Below are positions 60,442 to 64,000 of a DNA stretch of 64,000 nucleotides, in pieces (position 1 is the stretch's first letter; the number at the start of each line of letters is the position of its first letter). Location: assembly GCF_042646205.1 (NCBI RefSeq), contig NZ_JBHRTF010000004.1, forward strand, positions 62,001 to 126,000, read 5' to 3'. The stretch comes from Cellvibrio fontiphilus_A (GTDB lineage: Bacteria > Pseudomonadota > Gammaproteobacteria > Pseudomonadales > Cellvibrionaceae). The notes below the pieces were generated by a model. The model had not been told where the DNA came from. It made no database searches and saw only the letters and a list, made by a program, of their open reading frames with translations. The position numbers and the translations under genes are program-made.

Positions 60442-63099
60442 ATGAAATTTAAGTTAGGTTATCTGGCGCTTTTATCGAGCAGCTTGTTGCTACAAGCTTG
60501 CGGTGGCGGTGGTCTCGCGGGCGGCAATGACAAAGACGTGGATACTATTCGCCCTGAAGCGGGCGTTGAGGATGAATCGGCGCGCCCACGTCCACCAGAG
60601 AATGCGGTGGTCATCACTACCGACCAACATTTTATTTACGATGCCGCAAAACAACCGATATTTTTACGTGGTGTTAACCATCTATACGCGGCTAATCCCA
60701 ATGAGCGCATCAATGGTATCCCGGCAATTAAAACTGCGGGTTCCAACGTGATTCGTTTGCAGCTCGATGAAACCACCACCGAAACACAATTTGAAGGTGC
60801 CATGGCGCGGATTGTGGAAAACAAAATGGTGGCACTGGTGACGCTCACGGCTGAGGGTAACAAGCTGACCTGTACTGAAGACAGTACCTATCTGCTGAAA
60901 GCGGTGGATGATCTGTGGCTGAAAAAGTTCATGCCGGTATTAGTACAGGATCGCTTCCAACCGCACCTGATGCTCAACATCGCCAACGGCTGGGGAATTA
61001 TGGATGTATTCAATCCAGACAGCCTCGGCTATCAGGAATATCTGGATACCTACAAAGCGCTTATCCGCAAATTCCGTACCGCCGGTTTTAAATTTCCGCT
61101 GGTGATCGATGCTCCCAGCTGCGGCCAGGATTTTAATGCCTTCCTCAGTGGTCGTTCGCGCGAGCTGATGGCTGCTGACACTGCCAAAAACCTGGTGTTT
61201 GGTGTGCATGCCGAGGGTGCCAAGTGGAATTCCAGCGATAAAATCGTGCATGCGGCGACCCAACTGTACAACGAAAAAGTGCCGTTTATCGTGACTGAAT
61301 TTGCCGGTTCGGGAGTTGCGGGTGTTGATGAAACACCTATCGACCATAAAGACCTGATCGCTAAATCTGCTGGTGATGTCGCCTTGGCTTTTAATTTCCC
61401 TTGGGTGACTAATAGCGACGAAGCAGCCTATGTCATGACCCTGGAAAATACCTTGGATTTGCGCGGTGGTGCGGTGCTCTCCACCAATGTTTTCCTCGAT
61501 AAGCTTTATGCAGAATTTGAGCTAAATAACTCTGGCCAATTTGTGCAGCGGGGTAAGCTCAGCTTCGCGCTCTATTTGAAAGATGCCAATGGCAATGCTT
61601 TGCGGGCAGGTAGTACCTCGGCTCTGGATCTGCGCAGCAATCAGTGGAGTAAATTAAGTTATGACCTGCCCAAATCCGCTAGTGATATTGACCCGGCGCA
61701 GCTGATGAATGGCGCCACCAGTTTTGATTTGACAGCGGTAAAACAAGTCGGCATCCAAATTATGGCCAACGGTAAGGCGGCTTCACTCAAAGCGCCGGTC
61801 AAGTTCGATGAATTGAGTATTCTGCCGGGTGTGCCGCCAGTTTACGTCGCCAGTTTTGATAGCGCCAATGAAGAGTGGATCAAAGCCTGGGGCGCGGTCG
61901 ATGTTGGCCTTGCCAATGGCGCCTTCACAATGAAACCGACAGGTGGAGATTACGCCATCCAGTTGGCGGGTTGGAACGGCCCCAGTATCAGCACTATTCC
62001 GTTCAATAAAACCCTGGAAGCCACTTTCCGTATCTACTTGCCAAGTGAATATGCGGGGAAAAACTTGTGGGCTAAATTGTTTGGTCAATTTGGCGCGGGC
62101 TGGACTTGGGTTGAAACATCGTTAAATGCATCGGCACTGGTGCCAGGTCAATGGACTGAGGTGAAAGCATTGATTGCCTTCAATGAATCAATCAGTGCGG
62201 GCGACATCAACACAGCACAAGCGTTTGGTTTACAAATTGGTGGTTTCTCCGGCTCGGAAGTTGAGCCTATTCTGCTGGATTCCATCAGCATTTCGGATCC
62301 CAATGCGCGCCCGACCAAAACCGTTACTGCTTTGCAATACAAAGCCAGCTTCACTAAAGGGACTGAAGGATTTGTGAATGCTAACTGGGATGGTGGGCGG
62401 CCAGTACTGGATGCATCCAACGCGGAGTTAGCCGTCACTGTGCCTGCGGGTGATTTTGGTGCAATTAACAAGGCTGATATTAATTCCATTTCAGAAATAG
62501 ATTTCCGTGGTGGCATCACAGTGAAAATGAAATTATTTATTCCTGCTGATTGGGCTGGCGATGATTTCTGGCTGAAATTCTTCTTTCAGGATGGCAATTG
62601 GAGCCACTTTGAATTCACTCCTGCATTGACGACAGCTACGCTGACCGCTGGTGAGTGGAATGAGCTGGAGTTTAAAGTTACCGAATTCCCTAGTGGTTTT
62701 TCGCGCACACTCAAGCCTCAAATGTTTGGTATGCAATATCGCGCTGTATCAGCGGGTACAGTCAAATTGGATGACATTGAAATTTATGGTGATATCCAGA
62801 TTGATGATTCGCAGCCTATCCTGCATGTGGACTTCTCAACGCAAGCCCAATACGACGCCTTTACGTTTGATTTTGCCGGCGGTGGTTTCTCTGAATCAGC
62901 CCTTGCCACCGCAAAATATTCAGATTGGCGAGTGGTTCCTTTTGGCTGGACTGCAAGTTCATGGAAAGGCCATACGGGCGATAAAGCTCCACTGGATATT
63001 TCGCTTGATGAGGGGTTGGTAAACCTCACTGAGCGCGGTGACGAAATCGTAAATGGCTCCTTGGGAATCCTTGAGACATCAGTGCAAGCTAATTTTTAA
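60442..63099 (+). CDS. GH5-like lipoprotein lacking the catalytic acid/base, with carbohydrate-binding-type modules
   Basis: 885 residues. Lipobox LQAC (Cys20) is followed by a Gly/Asp-rich tether. Residues about 55-330 follow a GH5 mannanase barrel of subfamily-8 type (PIFLRGVNHLYAANP, AIKTAGSNVIRLQLDETTTE, VFGVHAEGAKW). The acid/base region reads NIANGWG (Gly183) where active members have N-(I/V)-(A/G)-N-E-(P/W). The His-Asp block after strand 3 is TLTAEGN instead of VHD. The nucleophile position keeps Glu286 (VTEFAGSG). Residues about 335-885 form at least three beta-sandwich modules. It is most likely a surface glycan-binding protein rather than an enzyme, working with the receptor 43 bases upstream. 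Confidence 0.82.
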   Translation: MKFKLGYLALLSSSLLLQACGGGGLAGGNDKDVDTIRPEAGVEDESARPRPPENAVVITTDQHFIYDAAKQPIFLRGVNHLYAANPNERINGIPAIKTAGSNVIRLQLDETTTETQFEGAMARIVENKMVALVTLTAEGNKLTCTEDSTYLLKAVDDLWLKKFMPVLVQDRFQPHLMLNIANGWGIMDVFNPDSLGYQEYLDTYKALIRKFRTAGFKFPLVIDAPSCGQDFNAFLSGRSRELMAADTAKNLVFGVHAEGAKWNSSDKIVHAATQLYNEKVPFIVTEFAGSGVAGVDETPIDHKDLIAKSAGDVALAFNFPWVTNSDEAAYVMTLENTLDLRGGAVLSTNVFLDKLYAEFELNNSGQFVQRGKLSFALYLKDANGNALRAGSTSALDLRSNQWSKLSYDLPKSASDIDPAQLMNGATSFDLTAVKQVGIQIMANGKAASLKAPVKFDELSILPGVPPVYVASFDSANEEWIKAWGAVDVGLANGAFTMKPTGGDYAIQLAGWNGPSISTIPFNKTLEATFRIYLPSEYAGKNLWAKLFGQFGAGWTWVETSLNASALVPGQWTEVKALIAFNESISAGDINTAQAFGLQIGGFSGSEVEPILLDSISISDPNARPTKTVTALQYKASFTKGTEGFVNANWDGGRPVLDASNAELAVTVPAGDFGAINKADINSISEIDFRGGITVKMKLFIPADWAGDDFWLKFFFQDGNWSHFEFTPALTTATLTAGEWNELEFKVTEFPSGFSRTLKPQMFGMQYRAVSAGTVKLDDIEIYGDIQIDDSQPILHVDFSTQAQYDAFTFDFAGGGFSESALATAKYSDWRVVPFGWTASSWKGHTGDKAPLDISLDEGLVNLTERGDEIVNGSLGILETSVQANF

Positions 63100-63118
63100 G
63101 AATAAGTTGATGTGAGCG

Positions 63119-63149
63119 AAACTCGCGCGATATTTATCGCGCGAGTTTT
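63119..63149 (+). terminator. Terminator after the GH5-like lipoprotein gene
   Basis: AAACTCGCGCGATA-TTT-ATCGCGCGAGTTTT is a 12-14-pair stem 19 bases after the stop, ending in TTTT. Confidence 0.85.
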
Positions 63150-63557
63150 CACAGGCTGTTGTTTGTTTATCTGCGTGTAAACGCTTGTTGAGCGCCGCCA
63201 ATGATTGTTAGATGATTGGTGTCTTGTATATCAAGTAAGTGCCATGCCCGCTGGATTTTTACTTTCAATTTCTCTCCATTAACCAACGAATTGTGTTTCG
63301 CAGTACGCTTGGCAATATCTCCCGCGCTAGCCCACCATTAACCAACTCACGTTTGCTGCTGCAAATCTGCCGTCATTATTAGACTTATTTGTATGTTGCT
63401 AAGGTGCTTCTTTTGGTATTGGCTATTTGTTGCTCCGTCCTCTGTTTGTTATCAATCTCTTCTTACGCTTTCGTATCAGCTTATTGCTGATGATTGTCGC
63501 TGGGTATCGGTGAGTGAATAGTTTGTTGACTTATTGATACTCAGGATTATTAAAAAT

Positions 63558-63586
63558 AAAAAGCCCCGAACTGGTCGGGGCTTTTT
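63558..63586. terminator. Bidirectional terminator
   Basis: AAAAAGCCCCGA-ACTGG-TCGGGGCTTTTT is a perfect 12-pair stem with A and T runs. It lies 30 bases after the stop of the minus-strand gene at 63617. Confidence 0.9.
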
Positions 63587-63616
63587 ATGGGTTGGTAAAA
63601 TTACATTTCTATGAAT

Positions 63617-64000
63617 CTAGAGGAAGTTGATACCAAAGTTTTCGCTAAAGGATTCATCAGTTGAAACTTCAGCTTTAACTGAGAAGGCTGCGTTTACAGG
63701 TGCCGCCGGATTTGCTGCGACACTGATGGGAATACATGCAGCATTGGGTGTATTAGGTACAACAGTGTCCAATGTGGTGGTCATCCCAACAGGCGTCCCG
63801 TTGAGTGTTAGCTTGGTTCCGTTGGGAAGGCTATTACCATTTTCATCTTCAGCGCGCAAATAAACTGTACCTCTGGCTCCTGCGATAGAGCCGCTAAATG
63901 CTGAGCTGCACGCCGGGTCGCTCCAGAGTGACAGGAAACCGCTCGAACTGGACATGGACAAGACGATACTGTCGCGAACAGTAACTTTATCATCCGTACA
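63617..64000 (-). CDS. C-terminal end of an exported Ig-like-domain protein (5' end outside window)
   Basis: The frame is open through the window edge (the codons beyond 63961 read CTDDKVTVRDSIV), so only the last 127 residues are seen and the TTG at 63961 is not a start. The segment GARGTVYLRAEDENGNSLPN, followed by GTKLTLNGTPVGMTTTLD and FSVKAEVSTDESFSENFGINFL, is Ser/Thr/Ala-rich and beta-rich. It is typical of bacterial Ig-like (Big-1/invasin-type) repeats in surface proteins. Two Cys may form a disulphide. Function cannot be told from this fragment. Confidence 0.72.
   Translation of the reverse strand, partial: CTDDKVTVRDSIVLSMSSSSGFLSLWSDPACSSAFSGSIAGARGTVYLRAEDENGNSLPNGTKLTLNGTPVGMTTTLDTVVPNTPNAACIPISVAANPAAPVNAAFSVKAEVSTDESFSENFGINFL

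Larger units (their letters stand above)
63100..63616. other. Intergenic region between convergent units
   Basis: 517 bases without a gene. It holds the terminator at 63119 and the bidirectional one at 63558. In between is an isolated half-match to the LacI operator (TGTAAACGCTTGTT, 63176-63189) that faces no start codon. Nothing else was recognised. Confidence 0.5.

Noticed and set aside
63176..63189. Isolated LacI operator-like sequence TGTAAACGCTTGTT
   Set aside because: Only the left half matches and it is not upstream of any gene; it lies between two 3' ends.

Overview
The window looks like a chromosomal segment of a plant-polysaccharide-degrading gammaproteobacterium of the Cellvibrio type (family Cellvibrionaceae). 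The reasons are a complete beta-mannan route (GH5, GH27, mannobiose 2-epimerase, GH130 phosphorylase, sodium symporter, LacI regulator), large TonB-dependent receptors paired with tryptophan-halogenase-like flavoproteins, a type II secretion operon, and many lipid-anchored enzymes. The genus is inferred from gene content. No rRNA, tRNA, CRISPR array, insertion sequence or prophage was seen.

Layout. (1) 1-2894: end of a type II secretion operon (gspL partial, gspM, gspN), then an ApbE-type flavin transferase. (2) 3231-12484: nine tightly packed genes for an envelope machine: two exported or lipid-anchored TPR proteins, a third TPR lipoprotein, two small periplasmic proteins, an ExbB/TolQ motor, two ExbD/TolR subunits and a TonB/AgmX-like transducer. 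It resembles the myxobacterial Agl/Glt core. (3) 12485-24527: mannan and mannose catabolism under a LacI-family regulator, ending with a TonB-domain lipoprotein. (4) 24647-28495: a PhoD-like phosphatase with an unknown partner, then a membrane-anchored response regulator with an extracytoplasmic domain. (5) 28685-31881: nitrate transporter plus a fused PP2C phosphatase/kinase, behind a sigma-54-type promoter. (6) 32242-33144: an SMP-30-like exported protein. (7) 33137-38283: an ECF sigma factor, anti-sigma factor, lipoprotein, subtilase, low-complexity exported protein and outer-membrane barrel. Three of these units carry the same GGAAT-N16/17-CGTT promoter. (8) 38589-46610: D-amino-acid salvage (deaminase, DsdX/GntP permease, RpiR regulator, D-aminoacylase, RidA) followed by a GH20 hexosaminidase. 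(9) 46818-55505: membrane AraC regulator, TonB receptor, halogenase, JmjC/cupin, halogenase. (10) 56099-63099: glutathione peroxidase, then a TonB receptor with a LacI-type operator and a GH5-like lipoprotein that has lost its catalytic acid/base. (11) From 63617: the C-terminal end of an Ig-like-domain protein on the minus strand.

How the parts may work together. Secreted GH5 and GH27 enzymes cut and debranch galactomannan. The 57-63 kb receptor and its pseudo-GH5 lipoprotein probably bind and import the oligosaccharides. The symporter moves small sugars across the inner membrane. The epimerase converts mannobiose to mannosylglucose, GH130 splits it to mannose-1-phosphate and glucose, and an AGE-family isomerase probably takes free mannose to fructose. 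Operators of the form TGTAAnCGnTTACA before the isomerase, lacI/symporter, GH130 and the distant receptor suggest one regulon over about 45 kb. The D-amino-acid genes, GH20 enzyme and second receptor look like a separate amino-sugar or peptidoglycan/chitin-related system.
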